Assembly: GCF_002836975.1 (NCBI RefSeq) | Contig: NZ_NIJK01000047.1 | Span: 286,952 to 350,951 of the forward strand | Direction of reading: 5' to 3' | DNA: 64,000 nt | DNA from: Shewanella indica | GTDB lineage: Bacteria; Pseudomonadota; Gammaproteobacteria; Enterobacterales; Shewanellaceae | Shown here: positions 18,124-27,624 of the stretch, piece after piece | How the letters are laid out: every line of letters begins with the position of its first letter | Position numbering within the stretch: the stretch's first letter is position 1 | Program-made: the position numbers and the translations under genes | The notes under the pieces: generated by a model | The model's database searches: none | What the model saw: only the letters and a program-made list of their open reading frames with translations | What the model was told of the DNA's origin: nothing

Positions 18124-18158
18124 GCCTTTACCTTCATTCCTCAGTTATCCGCTCCATG

Positions 18159-18776
18159 TTACAGCATGGATTTGAGTGCGGCCTTGATCAGGGTTTCTGA
18201 ATCTATGCCTTCAACAAAGGCGCTGGAAACCGCTTTGCTGGCCTGGGCGGGTTTATAACCCAAAGAGAGCAAGGCTGCAATGGCATCTTCTTCGGCGCTG
18301 TTGGGCGCTTCTGCCGGGGTAAAATTGGACTTGAGCACAAACTCACGCTCATTGCCGCTGGAGGCTTCCATCAGGCTCTTGAGCTTGTCGCGCATCTCAA
18401 CCAATAAACGCTCGGCGGTCTTCTTGCCCACCCCCGGCAGTTTTACCAAAGTGGCGATATCATCGCGCTCGACACAGCTGACAAATTCCTGCGCCGTCAG
18501 CCCCGACAGTATGGTCAGCGCCAACTTGGGGCCGACCCCATTGGCCTTGATAAGTAACCTGAACAGCGCTCTTTCCTGCTTGGTAATAAAACCATACAGC
18601 AGCTGAGCATCTTCACGCACCACAAAGTGGGTATAGAGGGTTGCACTCTGTTGCAGTTCCGGCAGCTCATAAAAGCTGGTCAGCGGCATTTGCAGTTCAT
18701 AGCCCACGCCATGCACATCCAACAACACTTCCGGAGCTTGCTTTTCCAGCAATATTCCCTGTAAACGCCCTATCAT
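18159..18776 (-). CDS. ruvA: Holliday junction DNA helicase subunit RuvA
   Basis: The 205-residue junction-binding subunit, which forms tetramers that hold four-way DNA and load RuvB. The N-terminal OB-fold starts MIGRLQGILLEK. Two helix-hairpin-helix motifs lie in the middle (LIKANGVGPKLALTIL and LVKLPGVGKKTAERL), and the flexible linker is followed by domain III near the C-terminus. The ATG at 18776 overlaps the ruvC stop codon by four bases (ATGA), implying translational coupling. A longer upstream frame exists but would add residues foreign to the family. Confidence 0.97.
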   Translation of the reverse strand: MIGRLQGILLEKQAPEVLLDVHGVGYELQMPLTSFYELPELQQSATLYTHFVVREDAQLLYGFITKQERALFRLLIKANGVGPKLALTILSGLTAQEFVSCVERDDIATLVKLPGVGKKTAERLLVEMRDKLKSLMEASSGNEREFVLKSNFTPAEAPNSAEEDAIAALLSLGYKPAQASKAVSSAFVEGIDSETLIKAALKSML

Positions 18777-19294
18777 CTGTATCTTCCATAGCTGCGAGCC
18801 GTTGCCCGGCCGCCGAGGGCAACCAGACTCTGGCAAGTATGATAATGACACACGGCCACGGCGAGCGCATCTGCCGCATCCGCCTGCGGGGCGGCCGGCA
18901 GTTTGAGCAGCTGCTGGATCATGTGTTGTACCTGGGTTTTCTGAGCCCTGCCTGTCCCGACCACGGCGCTTTTGATCTGGGTTGCCGTGTATTCAGCCAC
19001 CGGCAAATTCGCCGCAGTGGCGGCCACTATGGCCGCGCCTCTGGCCTGGCCCAATTTCAGCGCCGAATCGGCATTTTTGGCCAGGAACACTTTCTCAATG
19101 GCAAACTGCTCCGGCTGATATTGGCGGATAATCTCCGACAGGCCGTCGAATATCTGTTTGAGACGGGAGGGAAGGTCCTCGCAGCTGGTGCGAATGCAAC
19201 CGCTGCCGAGGTAAATCTGGTGTCTTCCCTGACACTGGATCACGCCGTAGCCAGTGATCCGCGAGCCAGGGTCAACACCCAAAATAATCGCCAT
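18773..19294 (-). CDS. ruvC: Holliday junction resolvase RuvC
   Basis: A 173-residue structure-specific endonuclease that cuts Holliday junctions symmetrically. The RNase H-like catalytic acids are present: the aspartate in GVDPGS near residue 8, the glutamate in AIEKVF, and the two aspartates in ADAADALAVA near the C-terminus. It lies 11 bases after yebC and overlaps ruvA by four, so all four genes are co-transcribed. Confidence 0.97.
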   Translation of the reverse strand: MAIILGVDPGSRITGYGVIQCQGRHQIYLGSGCIRTSCEDLPSRLKQIFDGLSEIIRQYQPEQFAIEKVFLAKNADSALKLGQARGAAIVAATAANLPVAEYTATQIKSAVVGTGRAQKTQVQHMIQQLLKLPAAPQADAADALAVAVCHYHTCQSLVALGGRATARSYGRYR

Positions 19295-19305
19295 AGTCCG
19301 CCTTA

Positions 19306-20052
19306 TCAGCCGAGGCGTTCCATCACATCATCGGCAATTTCCGCGTTGTGATAAACTTCCTGAACGTCGTCGTGATCTTCCAGTGTGTCGATAAGACGCA
19401 GGAACTTGGCGGCGGTATCTTCATCCAGATCGGCCTTGGTCGATGGCACCATGGTCACTTCAGCATTCACCGCTTCAACCCCAATCGCATCCAGCGCATC
19501 TTTTACCGCACCGAAATCGGCAGGTGCAGTGTATACATCCACAGAGCCATCATCATTGCTGACCACATCCTCGGCGCCGGCTTCCAGCGCGGCTTCCATG
19601 ATGGCATCCTCATCAACGCCTTCTTCGTAGCTGATAACGCCCTGCTTGGTGAACAGATACGCCACTGAGCCGTCTGTGCCCAGGTTACCACCTGACTTAT
19701 TGAAGGCGTTACGTACGCCGGTCACAGTGCGGTTGCGGTTGTCTGTCATGCACTCGACCATAACGGCGGTGCCGCCTGGGCCATAACCTTCATAAACCAC
19801 GGTTTCCAGCGCCTGGCCGTCGAGCTCACCGGCACCGCGCTTAACCGCACGATCGACTGTGTCACGGGTCATGTTGTTGGACAGCGCTTTGTCGATAGCG
19901 GCACGTAAACGGGGGTTGGAATCCGGATCTGAGCCACCTTCGCGGGCTGAAACTGTCAGCTCGCGGATAAGTTTGGTGAACAGTTTACCGCGCTTGGCAT
20001 CCTGAGCGGCCTTGCGGTGTTTGATGTTGGCCCATTTACTATGACCTGCCAT
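19306..20052 (-). CDS. yebC: YebC/PmpR family regulatory protein
   Basis: A 248-residue YebC family protein with the invariant start MAGHSKWANIKHRK and the block RAAIDKALSNNM. Members are described as DNA-binding regulators, and more recently as ribosome-associated factors that relieve stalling on proline tracts; the sequence does not decide between these. The ATG at 20052 is chosen because AGGAG precedes it properly and the family always begins here. It is first in the operon with ruvCAB, the common gammaproteobacterial order, and follows aspS beyond a terminator. Confidence 0.95.
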   Translation of the reverse strand: MAGHSKWANIKHRKAAQDAKRGKLFTKLIRELTVSAREGGSDPDSNPRLRAAIDKALSNNMTRDTVDRAVKRGAGELDGQALETVVYEGYGPGGTAVMVECMTDNRNRTVTGVRNAFNKSGGNLGTDGSVAYLFTKQGVISYEEGVDEDAIMEAALEAGAEDVVSNDDGSVDVYTAPADFGAVKDALDAIGVEAVNAEVTMVPSTKADLDEDTAAKFLRLIDTLEDHDDVQEVYHNAEIADDVMERLG

Positions 20053-20092
20053 AGGTATATCTCCTCTCAATACCGGCTTAAATTCAGACCGG

Positions 20093-20126
20093 TAAAAAAA
20101 CAGACCGAGGCTTATGCCCCGGTTTG
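20093..20126 (-). terminator. aspS rho-independent terminator
   Basis: On the minus strand a stem built from AACCGGGGC and GCCTCGGTCT, with loop ATAA and one mismatch, runs into seven T residues. It lies about 33 bases after the aspS stop codon and separates aspS from yebC. Confidence 0.85.
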
Positions 20127-20158
20127 ATTCACACTTTTATGACTTCAAGCTCAGTCAT

Positions 20159-21940
20159 TCAGACTTCAGCTTTGTCGGCCGCCTTTTCAGCAACCTTGAT
20201 ACCCAATTCCACCAGTTGTTGTGGATTGGCCTCACCCGGTGCATTGGTCAGCGGGCAGGCTGCGGTAGTGGTTTTCGGGAACGCCATTACGTCACGAATC
20301 GAGCTGGCGCCTGTCATCAGCATTACCAGACGGTCGAGACCGAAGGCCAAACCTGCGTGCGGTGGTGTGCCGTAGCGCAGCGCTTCCAGCAGGAAGCCGA
20401 ATTTTTCTTTGGCTTCTTCATCTGTGATCCCGAGAATACGGAATACTGTGGCCTGCATCTCCTGATTATGGATACGTACAGAGCCGCCACCGAGTTCGGT
20501 ACCGTTGAGTACCATATCATAAGCGTCGGATACCGTCTCGGCCGGGTTGGCTTCCAGCTCGGCTGGAGTCACGCCCCGCGGCGCGGTAAACGGATGGTGC
20601 ACTGCGTACAAACGACCATCGGCCTTTTCGAACATAGGGAAGTCCACCACCCACAGCGGAGCCCACTCGCCCTGGAGCAGGTTGAAATCTTCGCCCAGTT
20701 TCAGACGCAGCGCGCCCATGGCTTCGGCAACCACGTTGGCCTTGTCGGCACCAAACAGTATGATATCGCCGCTTTGCGCGCCGGTGCGTTCCAGCAGCGC
20801 CTTGACGATATCTTCATTGAGGAACTTGAGCACAGGTGACTGAATGCCTTCCATGCCTGCAGCCAGATCGTTGACCTTCATCCAGGCCAAACCGCGGGCA
20901 CCGTAGATACCGACATACTTGGTGTAGTCGTCTATCTGCTTACGGGACAACTCGGCACCACCCGGCACCCGGATAACCGCCACACGGCCTTCGACATCGT
21001 TGGCCGGGCCGTTGAATACCGCAAACTCAACATCCTTGACCAGATCGGCCACGTCCACCAGTTCCAGCGGGTTACGCAGATCCGGCTTGTCGGAGCCGAA
21101 ACGGCGCATGGCTTCGGCATAGGTCATGGTCGGGAATTCACCCAGGTCCACGTTGAGCAGTTCGAGGAACAGACTGCGCACCATCTCCTCGGTCTTTTGC
21201 ATCACCTGCTCAGAGCTCATGAAAGAGGTTTCGATATCAATCTGGGTAAATTCAGGCTGACGGTCGGCGCGCAAGTCTTCGTCGCGGAAACATTTGACGA
21301 TTTGGTAGTAACGGTCGAAACCGGACATCATCAACAGCTGTTTGAACAGCTGAGGCGACTGAGGCAAGGCAAAAAACTGCCCCTTGTATGTGCGGCTTGG
21401 CACCAGATAGTCACGGGCGCCTTCCGGCGTGGCCTTGGTCAGAATGGGGGTTTCGATATCCAAAAAGCCGTTGCTGTCCATAAAACGACGCACGGCACTG
21501 GTGACCTTGGCGCGGAAAATCAGTCGCTGGGCCATTTCCGGACGACGCAGATCCAGATAGCGATACTTGAGACGCTGCTCTTCGCTGTTGTTCTGGAAGT
21601 TATCCATACTCAGCGGCAGAGGGTCGGCGGCGTTGATTATAGTCAGTTCCTTACCCAGCACCTCAATTTCACCGGTACGCATATGGGCGTTGACCTGGCT
21701 GTCGGGACGGGCTCTGACCACACCTTTAACCTGGACACAGAATTCGTTGCGCAGTGTGCTGGCGACATCGAAAACCTCAGGCAAGTCCGGGTCATATACT
21801 ACCTGGATCAATCCTTCACGATCCCGGAGATCCAAAAACACCACACCACCCAAGTCGCGGCTACGGTTTACCCAACCCACCAGGGTCACTTCTTGTCCAA
21901 CGTGGGACTTGTTTACGTCCCCACAATAATGACTGCGCAT
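20159..21940 (-). CDS. aspS: Aspartyl-tRNA synthetase
   Basis: A class IIb aminoacyl-tRNA synthetase of 593 residues charging tRNA-Asp. It has an N-terminal OB-fold anticodon-binding domain (about 1-105) beginning MRSHYCGDVN, the class II catalytic core with motif 2 (FRDEDLRADRQPEFTQID), the bacterial GAD insertion (about 290-420) and motif 3 (GLAFGLDRLVML). The start at 21940 matches the family; a longer frame adds 17 unrelated residues. It is transcribed alone, convergent with nothing, and ends at a good terminator. Confidence 0.97.
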   Translation of the reverse strand: MRSHYCGDVNKSHVGQEVTLVGWVNRSRDLGGVVFLDLRDREGLIQVVYDPDLPEVFDVASTLRNEFCVQVKGVVRARPDSQVNAHMRTGEIEVLGKELTIINAADPLPLSMDNFQNNSEEQRLKYRYLDLRRPEMAQRLIFRAKVTSAVRRFMDSNGFLDIETPILTKATPEGARDYLVPSRTYKGQFFALPQSPQLFKQLLMMSGFDRYYQIVKCFRDEDLRADRQPEFTQIDIETSFMSSEQVMQKTEEMVRSLFLELLNVDLGEFPTMTYAEAMRRFGSDKPDLRNPLELVDVADLVKDVEFAVFNGPANDVEGRVAVIRVPGGAELSRKQIDDYTKYVGIYGARGLAWMKVNDLAAGMEGIQSPVLKFLNEDIVKALLERTGAQSGDIILFGADKANVVAEAMGALRLKLGEDFNLLQGEWAPLWVVDFPMFEKADGRLYAVHHPFTAPRGVTPAELEANPAETVSDAYDMVLNGTELGGGSVRIHNQEMQATVFRILGITDEEAKEKFGFLLEALRYGTPPHAGLAFGLDRLVMLMTGASSIRDVMAFPKTTTAACPLTNAPGEANPQQLVELGIKVAEKAADKAEV

Positions 21941-22128
21941 CTGCTTTATATCCTTTATTCCGGCCTGCTGAGCTCTGGAACGATTCAACACGATAAGAGC
22001 GGCATTATAGAGAAAATCTGCCGCTTACCAAAGTACTTCACTTTCAGACGGTGAAGTATCAAACAGTTTGCTCCCTTTGACCAGTGGCTGAAACCAGGTC
22101 AAGGCACGAGCGTTCAAAATAACAACAA

Positions 22129-24945
22129 TCAGGCACTGCGATAACAGTTACCGCCGCCCTTCTTGGCGCGATACATGAGTTGATCGGCCCGTTTGAGCAG
22201 TTCGATGGCGTTGTCACCATCCATCGGATACACGCTGATCCCGATACTGAGCGACAACTGCACACTGATATCTTGCCACTTAAGAGGTCCTGCCAGCGAT
22301 TGGATCAAGTTTTCCGCCACCTGGCAAACAGCATCGAAATCCTGAATCCGATTGAGGATCACCACAAATTCGTCGCCACCAAAGCGTACCAGGGTATCAG
22401 ATTTGCGAATAACAGTAGCCAAGCGTTCCGTTACTTGTACCAGCATTCTATCCCCAACCTCATGGCCATAGGTGTCGTTAATGGCCTTAAAGCCATCGAC
22501 ACCCAAAAACAGCACAGCAAAGCGCTCCTGCTCTCTGGCATGTTGCAAAAACGCCTGCTCCAGCCTGTCATCGAGTAGCGCCCTATTGGGTAAGCCGGTG
22601 AGCGGATCGTGATTGGCAAGATGCTTCATCTTGAGCTCGGCCTCGCGCCTTAAGCTCGTTTCCCGGCTGAGGCGCCGATTGAGCTGCAACACCAGCAGTG
22701 CAATAAACAGCGCAATCAAGAGTGCCAGCAGAAAATAGCCAAGCCACTCCTTATATTGTTGGCTCTTGTCGGTAATCACAGTGCCAATCCATTTTTCATG
22801 GATCCTTTGCCTTTGGCTGTCATCTATACCGCTTATTACCCGGTTAATCAAAGGCACCAAAGGTTTGTAGCCTGACGTGACGCCAATATGGCTCTTTTGA
22901 TCGGCCATATCGGTTATCAGGTTCATCTTCAGTGCCGGATATTGCCCGGTAGAAAGTGCCGAGGCCAGCGATATCACTTTATCGATAAAGAGATCCGCCC
23001 TTCCCTGGTTGACCGCCTCCAATCCTTCACGCATGCCGGGCACCAATACCGGGATTATCCCCTGGCTCTTGGCCATAAGTTCACCGGCGAGCTGATAACC
23101 TTCAACAATCGCCACCCGCTGGCCATTGAGTTGCCCCAGGCTATAAAGATTCAGATGATTTACAGTGGATACCATGGCCCAGGGCGATGGCCAATAACCA
23201 TCGGAAAAAGCCAGCGCAGCATCTTGCTCATCCCTCGCCGCCAGGCTGGCGGCCATCACCACATCGCCGCTGCCAAGCGCCTTGAGGAGATCGCGCCACT
23301 CATCGAAAGCCACGGGCGCGAGTTTAAGCCGCAACTGTTGCGCCACCCTGGTCATCACGTCGGCATTAATTCCGGCAAACTGCCCCTGGTCATCCTTGAA
23401 TTCAAAGGGCGGCCAATCCTTGAGATAGCCCACTTTAAGCTCGGGCAAGCTTTCAAGATAGCGCTGCTCTATCTGGGTCAATGGCAGCCGACTCTGCTCC
23501 TTGTTGTAAACATGATCGTCACCATTGAGCATCCATTTGTTTTCCAGCGCCGCCAACTCGTCGCGGGTCAACAGATTAAAGCCCGCGCTCAGTCTTTGGG
23601 TCAGGCCATGGTCCTGCCTGCGGGTCAACACATAGATATCTGAGCTGAATTGCAAGGCTTTTGCTTGCTGGTAACCGGCCCAGAGTCCATGAGTCAACAG
23701 GTAGTGCTGAGTCCAGGCCGAGGGCGAGACGAAGCCTGAGATATCACCGCGGTCGGCGGCATTGACCATGGCATCGAGAGAGTCGAAATATTTGAGCTGT
23801 ACCTTGGGCAAGGCCTGTTTCAGCTCTGTGATATAAGGTGATGACGGGAAAATGCCTAAGCGTTTGCCGTCCAAAAGTGCAGGCGAATCCACCACCTGCC
23901 CTTTGAGAAATAACCGACTGTTTTGGGTGTGCAAGTGCCAGGCCCGCTTGAGTCCTGAGCTGAGGTCATCACTTTCCGGATAGCCTATATGGGCATCAAC
24001 AATCCCCTGCTTGACCTGCTCCAGAGTGCTGTTCATGCTACCGGCAACAAACTCCACCGGCACCCCGGTTTTGGCAGACCATTTGTGCCAGATATCCACA
24101 TACAGACCATGGGGTAAACCATCCGGGCCAAGATCGGAAAACGGCTCCATATTCAGTGGCATGGCAACCGTGATCCCATGCTGATCGGTGCGATAGCCCA
24201 GCCAGCGCCTTTGAGTCTGGACGATAAACTCAGGAGTGATCTGGGCAAAGCCACTATCGATTTCGGCCACCAAGGCCTGCCTGCCCTTGGCAACAGCCGG
24301 CGCCACCGGCGAATGCTTTATCAGCATCCGGTTGGCAGTTGGATATTGCTGGGCAATACTGCGCGCCAATTGCCGATCACGAAGATACCCTTCCATGCCG
24401 GCAAACACCTTGATCTCTCCGCGGGATACCGCCTTGAGCAAAGCGTCGCGACCTGGGTATAAGGCAAATGAAAGGCCGGACTGCTGAGCCTTAAGATCCG
24501 ATTCGTGGGACGAGCCTGTGACTATCCCTATCCGATACGGCAGCAGCTCATCGAAACTGTCCTTGCGTCTTAGTTCAGAGTGCAGATAAAGGTAGGTGTC
24601 AATACGACTGATGGGCTTGGCAAATTCAAACTCGGCTTCGCGCTCCGGGGTCAGCGCCAACGCCAGGTGCACATCCGCCTTGCCTTCTTTGAGCTGTTTC
24701 AAAGAGTCGTTCCAGTGCCGTGCCACTAGTGTGATGGGTCTTTGATTGATCCGGCTCCATTCCTGCCAAAGGTCAACCAATATCCCCCGTGGCTGGCCGG
24801 CATCATCAACAAATTGGTAGGGATAGCTGTCCTCCCCCATGACTATGACAAGAGGGGGGGCAGAAGACAGATCTTGGGTGGCCGCTTCCAGCGGCAGACA
24901 TACGAGCACCCACAATAGACTCAAAAGAGAGGTCAGCGATTTCAA
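22129..24945 (-). CDS. Membrane GGDEF protein with three periplasmic solute-binding domains
   Basis: A 938-residue inner-membrane signalling protein. A signal peptide (about 1-22) is followed by three tandem bacterial solute-binding type 3 domains (about 30-250, 253-480 and 496-725), a transmembrane helix (about 738-760) and a cytoplasmic GGDEF domain (about 780-938). The signature GGDEF (856-860) and the inhibitory I-site RKSD (847-850) are intact. However, the metal-binding aspartate of the usual FLDxDGFKxIND motif is glycine (FLGVDGFKAIND), so diguanylate cyclase activity may be impaired. The architecture suggests sensing of an amino-acid-like ligand and control of c-di-GMP. It is transcribed toward aspS, 188 bases away, and is divergent from cmoA. 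Confidence 0.88.
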   Translation of the reverse strand: MKSLTSLLSLLWVLVCLPLEAATQDLSSAPPLVIVMGEDSYPYQFVDDAGQPRGILVDLWQEWSRINQRPITLVARHWNDSLKQLKEGKADVHLALALTPEREAEFEFAKPISRIDTYLYLHSELRRKDSFDELLPYRIGIVTGSSHESDLKAQQSGLSFALYPGRDALLKAVSRGEIKVFAGMEGYLRDRQLARSIAQQYPTANRMLIKHSPVAPAVAKGRQALVAEIDSGFAQITPEFIVQTQRRWLGYRTDQHGITVAMPLNMEPFSDLGPDGLPHGLYVDIWHKWSAKTGVPVEFVAGSMNSTLEQVKQGIVDAHIGYPESDDLSSGLKRAWHLHTQNSRLFLKGQVVDSPALLDGKRLGIFPSSPYITELKQALPKVQLKYFDSLDAMVNAADRGDISGFVSPSAWTQHYLLTHGLWAGYQQAKALQFSSDIYVLTRRQDHGLTQRLSAGFNLLTRDELAALENKWMLNGDDHVYNKEQSRLPLTQIEQRYLESLPELKVGYLKDWPPFEFKDDQGQFAGINADVMTRVAQQLRLKLAPVAFDEWRDLLKALGSGDVVMAASLAARDEQDAALAFSDGYWPSPWAMVSTVNHLNLYSLGQLNGQRVAIVEGYQLAGELMAKSQGIIPVLVPGMREGLEAVNQGRADLFIDKVISLASALSTGQYPALKMNLITDMADQKSHIGVTSGYKPLVPLINRVISGIDDSQRQRIHEKWIGTVITDKSQQYKEWLGYFLLALLIALFIALLVLQLNRRLSRETSLRREAELKMKHLANHDPLTGLPNRALLDDRLEQAFLQHAREQERFAVLFLGVDGFKAINDTYGHEVGDRMLVQVTERLATVIRKSDTLVRFGGDEFVVILNRIQDFDAVCQVAENLIQSLAGPLKWQDISVQLSLSIGISVYPMDGDNAIELLKRADQLMYRAKKGGGNCYRSA

Positions 24946-25091
24946 GTGCTTATTTCCTGATAAGGCGATGTAATTATTTTGTTATTCCCCATCATTAGAC
25001 AAAAAATTTGCGTCAATTACCAGAGCACACTTGCTGCTTTCAGGCGGGATTCGGTAAAATACGTCACTGATTTTCCCGCACAAGATTTCAG

Positions 25092-25823
25092 ATGAACACT
25101 TCTCAAGACACCATATATGCAACTGACTGCGGTCAGGTCTCAGACTTTGCTTTTGATGATAGGGTGGCCGGCGTATTCAGCGATATGATCCGTCGCTCTG
25201 TGCCGGGTTACGGCCAGATCATCAACACCATAGGCGATTTCGCCGAACGCTTTGTGACACAAGACAGTAAAGTCTATGATTTAGGGTGTTCTCTTGGCGC
25301 GGCGACTTTAAGTATTCGTAGGCGTATTGAAGGCAAGGGCTGCGAGATTATCGCCGTCGACAACTCACCGGCGATGACCGAGCGCTGTCAGGAGTATCTC
25401 AATGCTTATGTCAGTGATACCCAAGTGCAGCTTATTTGTGGTGATATTCGTGATGTCGCCATCGAAGACGCCTCCTTGGTGGTACTCAACTTTACCTTGC
25501 AGTTTCTGCCACCCGAGGATCGCGATACCCTGATCCAGAAAATATATGCCGGCTTACGCCCCGGTGGTGCCTTGGTACTGTCGGAAAAAATCCGCTTCGG
25601 CGATGAAGTTATCCAGCAAGTACTGGATGAACATCATCTGGATTTCAAACGCGCCAATGGCTATAGCGAGTTGGAGATCAGCCAAAAGCGCAGCGCACTG
25701 GAAAACGTGATGAAACCCGATCAACTCGACAATCACTACAACAGATTATCCCAGGCCGGTTTTGGCCATTACGGTGTCTGGTTCCAGTGCTTCAATTTCA
25801 CATCCATGGTAGCTATCAAGTGA
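25092..25823 (+). CDS. cmoA: Carboxy-S-adenosyl-L-methionine synthase CmoA
   Basis: A 243-residue class I methyltransferase-fold enzyme that makes carboxy-SAM from SAM and prephenate, for the cmo5U modification of wobble uridine 34 in tRNAs. The SAM motif I is VYDLGCSLGAATLS (about 58-71), followed by IAVDNSPAM (motif II) and VLNFTLQFLPPEDR. The length is that of the family (about 247). The ribosome binding site is weak. It is the first gene of cmoAB and overlaps cmoB at the stop codon. Confidence 0.95.
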   Translation: MNTSQDTIYATDCGQVSDFAFDDRVAGVFSDMIRRSVPGYGQIINTIGDFAERFVTQDSKVYDLGCSLGAATLSIRRRIEGKGCEIIAVDNSPAMTERCQEYLNAYVSDTQVQLICGDIRDVAIEDASLVVLNFTLQFLPPEDRDTLIQKIYAGLRPGGALVLSEKIRFGDEVIQQVLDEHHLDFKRANGYSELEISQKRSALENVMKPDQLDNHYNRLSQAGFGHYGVWFQCFNFTSMVAIK

Positions 25824-26788
25824 TCAGTTTCAGTAATTTCTATCAACAGATTGCCGATTCCAATCTGCAGCATTGGCTGGAAACACTGCCGGCCAAACTC
25901 GGCGACTGGCAAAGAGAACACAAACACGGCGCCCTGCCCAAGTGGGAAAAAGTACTCGCCAAGCTCAACTACCCCACCCCCGACCGTCTGGATTTCAAAG
26001 ACAGTGTCACCATAGGTTCAGGTGAGCAATTGGCAACAGGGCAGCGGGAAAAGCTGGAAAACCTGCTGCAGTTACTGCATCCCTGGCGCAAGGGACCATT
26101 TCATATTCACGGCATTCATATCGATACCGAATGGCGCTCTGATTGGAAGTGGGAGCGCGTCGCGCCCCATATCAGCCCGCTGGCAGGTAGAACCGTGCTG
26201 GATGTAGGCTGCGGCAGCGGCTATCACATGTGGCGCATGTATGGTGAAGGCGCCAAAATGGTGGTCGGTGTCGATCCCTCCTCACTGTTTTTATGTCAGT
26301 TTGAAGCGGTCAAACGCCTGGCCGGCGGGACTCCGCCGGTACATCTGCTGCCTTTGGGTATAGAAGAACTGCCGCCACTGGACGCCTTCGATACTGTGTT
26401 CTCCATGGGGGTGCTGTACCACAGGCGCTCACCAATTGACCACTTGTTGCAATTGCGTGATCAATTGCGAACCGGAGGTGAACTCGTGTTGGAGACTTTG
26501 GTCATAGAAGGTGATGAAAATGCCGTACTGCTGCCACGGGATAGATATGGAAAGATGAATAATGTATGGTTTATTCCGTCCGTTGCCGCGTTGCAACTCT
26601 GGCTTGAGAAGTGCGATTTTCGTGAGGTTCGCTGTGTCGACGTCGATGTCACTTCACTGGCCGAGCAACGCTCCACGCCTTGGATGCGCAACGAATCTCT
26701 GGTGGATTACCTCGATCCGACCGACATCAATTTAACAGTGGAAGGTTACCCCGCTCCCAAACGGGCTACCTTTATCGCGATTAAGTAA
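25820..26788 (+). CDS. cmoB: tRNA U34 carboxymethyltransferase CmoB
   Basis: A 322-residue enzyme that transfers the carboxymethyl group from carboxy-SAM to 5-hydroxyuridine 34 of tRNA. SAM-type motif VLDVGCGSGYHMWRM lies near 120-134, and the SMGVLYHRRSP block follows. A GTG start at 25820 is chosen because it overlaps the cmoA stop (GTGA) and gives the family length (E. coli 323). A longer frame beginning inside cmoA would add 11 unrelated residues. Translation is probably coupled to cmoA. Confidence 0.94.
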   Translation: MISFSNFYQQIADSNLQHWLETLPAKLGDWQREHKHGALPKWEKVLAKLNYPTPDRLDFKDSVTIGSGEQLATGQREKLENLLQLLHPWRKGPFHIHGIHIDTEWRSDWKWERVAPHISPLAGRTVLDVGCGSGYHMWRMYGEGAKMVVGVDPSSLFLCQFEAVKRLAGGTPPVHLLPLGIEELPPLDAFDTVFSMGVLYHRRSPIDHLLQLRDQLRTGGELVLETLVIEGDENAVLLPRDRYGKMNNVWFIPSVAALQLWLEKCDFREVRCVDVDVTSLAEQRSTPWMRNESLVDYLDPTDINLTVEGYPAPKRATFIAIK

Positions 26789-26851
26789 ATCGAGCTCACC
26801 GAGCCCTATATAAAAGTGACGCAATCTGGAAAACAGAATACAGGAAGCAAC

Positions 26852-27616
26852 ATGTTGAAACAGACGATTTCAATCGCCGTCATGGCCTCCATGGCAACAC
26901 TTGCCGGCGGCTGCGCCAGCACTCAGGAAGTGGCCAATGCCCCGGTGCCGGTCGACGCCCAGACCTTGCAGTCCAACCTCGCCTCTCAGGAAGCCAGCAT
27001 AGTCAATGTGATTGCTCAGGCGCAGAATCAACAGCAACAGCATCTGGATGCCTTGAATACTCAGCTTCAGAGTTTGCAACAGCAGATGAAGAAACTGCAG
27101 CAGCCCCCCAAGGAAACCATCAAGGAAGTACAGGTGCCTGCGCCCTGCGAAGCTTCACCTATTGGCGACAAATATATTCTCGGTGAAGTCGAAAGCGTCT
27201 TTATCGATGAATTGAATGCCAGTTTCGACACCCGTATCGATACCGGCGCCGAATCTTCGTCACTCGATGCCCGCAACATAATTCTGTTTGAGCGTGACGG
27301 CGCCCAGTGGGTTAGATTCGATGTGATGATCAATGGCGCAGATGCACCGGGAAAAACCTTCGAATCCAAGGTGGTGCGTTTTGTGCGTATCAAACAAGAG
27401 GCCGATGAAAAGGACGATCGTCGTCCGGTAATCCACGCCCACCTCAAAATAGGCAAATATGCCGCCGAAACCGATCTTAACCTTACCGACCGCAGTCACC
27501 TCGAATATCCTTTGCTGCTTGGCCGCAAGTTTATGAAAGACATAGCCGTTGTCGATGTAGGCCAAGCCTATCTGCATGGCAAAGCCAAAGACTTAGTGAT
27601 TTCGAGCCATAAATAG
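26852..27616 (+). CDS. Retropepsin-like lipoprotein (ATP-dependent zinc protease family)
   Basis: A 254-residue predicted lipoprotein. A hydrophobic signal ends in the lipobox L-A-G-G-C near residue 21. A Gln-rich coiled-coil stretch (about 45-85) follows, and then a domain of the family annotated as ATP-dependent zinc protease (COG4067). Its centre carries D-T-G-A in RIDTGAESSSLDA, the aspartic-protease active-site signature of retropepsins. No zinc motif is seen, so the name zinc protease is probably historical. It begins a tight run with a transglutaminase-like 7TM protein (8 bases on) and an ATP-grasp ligase (one base after that). This set is recognised in comparative work on peptide-ligase systems. 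The start at 26852 follows AGGAAG. Confidence 0.78.
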   Translation: MLKQTISIAVMASMATLAGGCASTQEVANAPVPVDAQTLQSNLASQEASIVNVIAQAQNQQQQHLDALNTQLQSLQQQMKKLQQPPKETIKEVQVPAPCEASPIGDKYILGEVESVFIDELNASFDTRIDTGAESSSLDARNIILFERDGAQWVRFDVMINGADAPGKTFESKVVRFVRIKQEADEKDDRRPVIHAHLKIGKYAAETDLNLTDRSHLEYPLLLGRKFMKDIAVVDVGQAYLHGKAKDLVISSHK

Positions 27617-27624
27617 GAGCGGTA

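Noticed and set aside
19295..20160. LexA control of ruvCAB
   Set aside because: No CTGT-N8-ACAG element was found between aspS and ruvC or before ruvA; the genes follow yebC in one operon.
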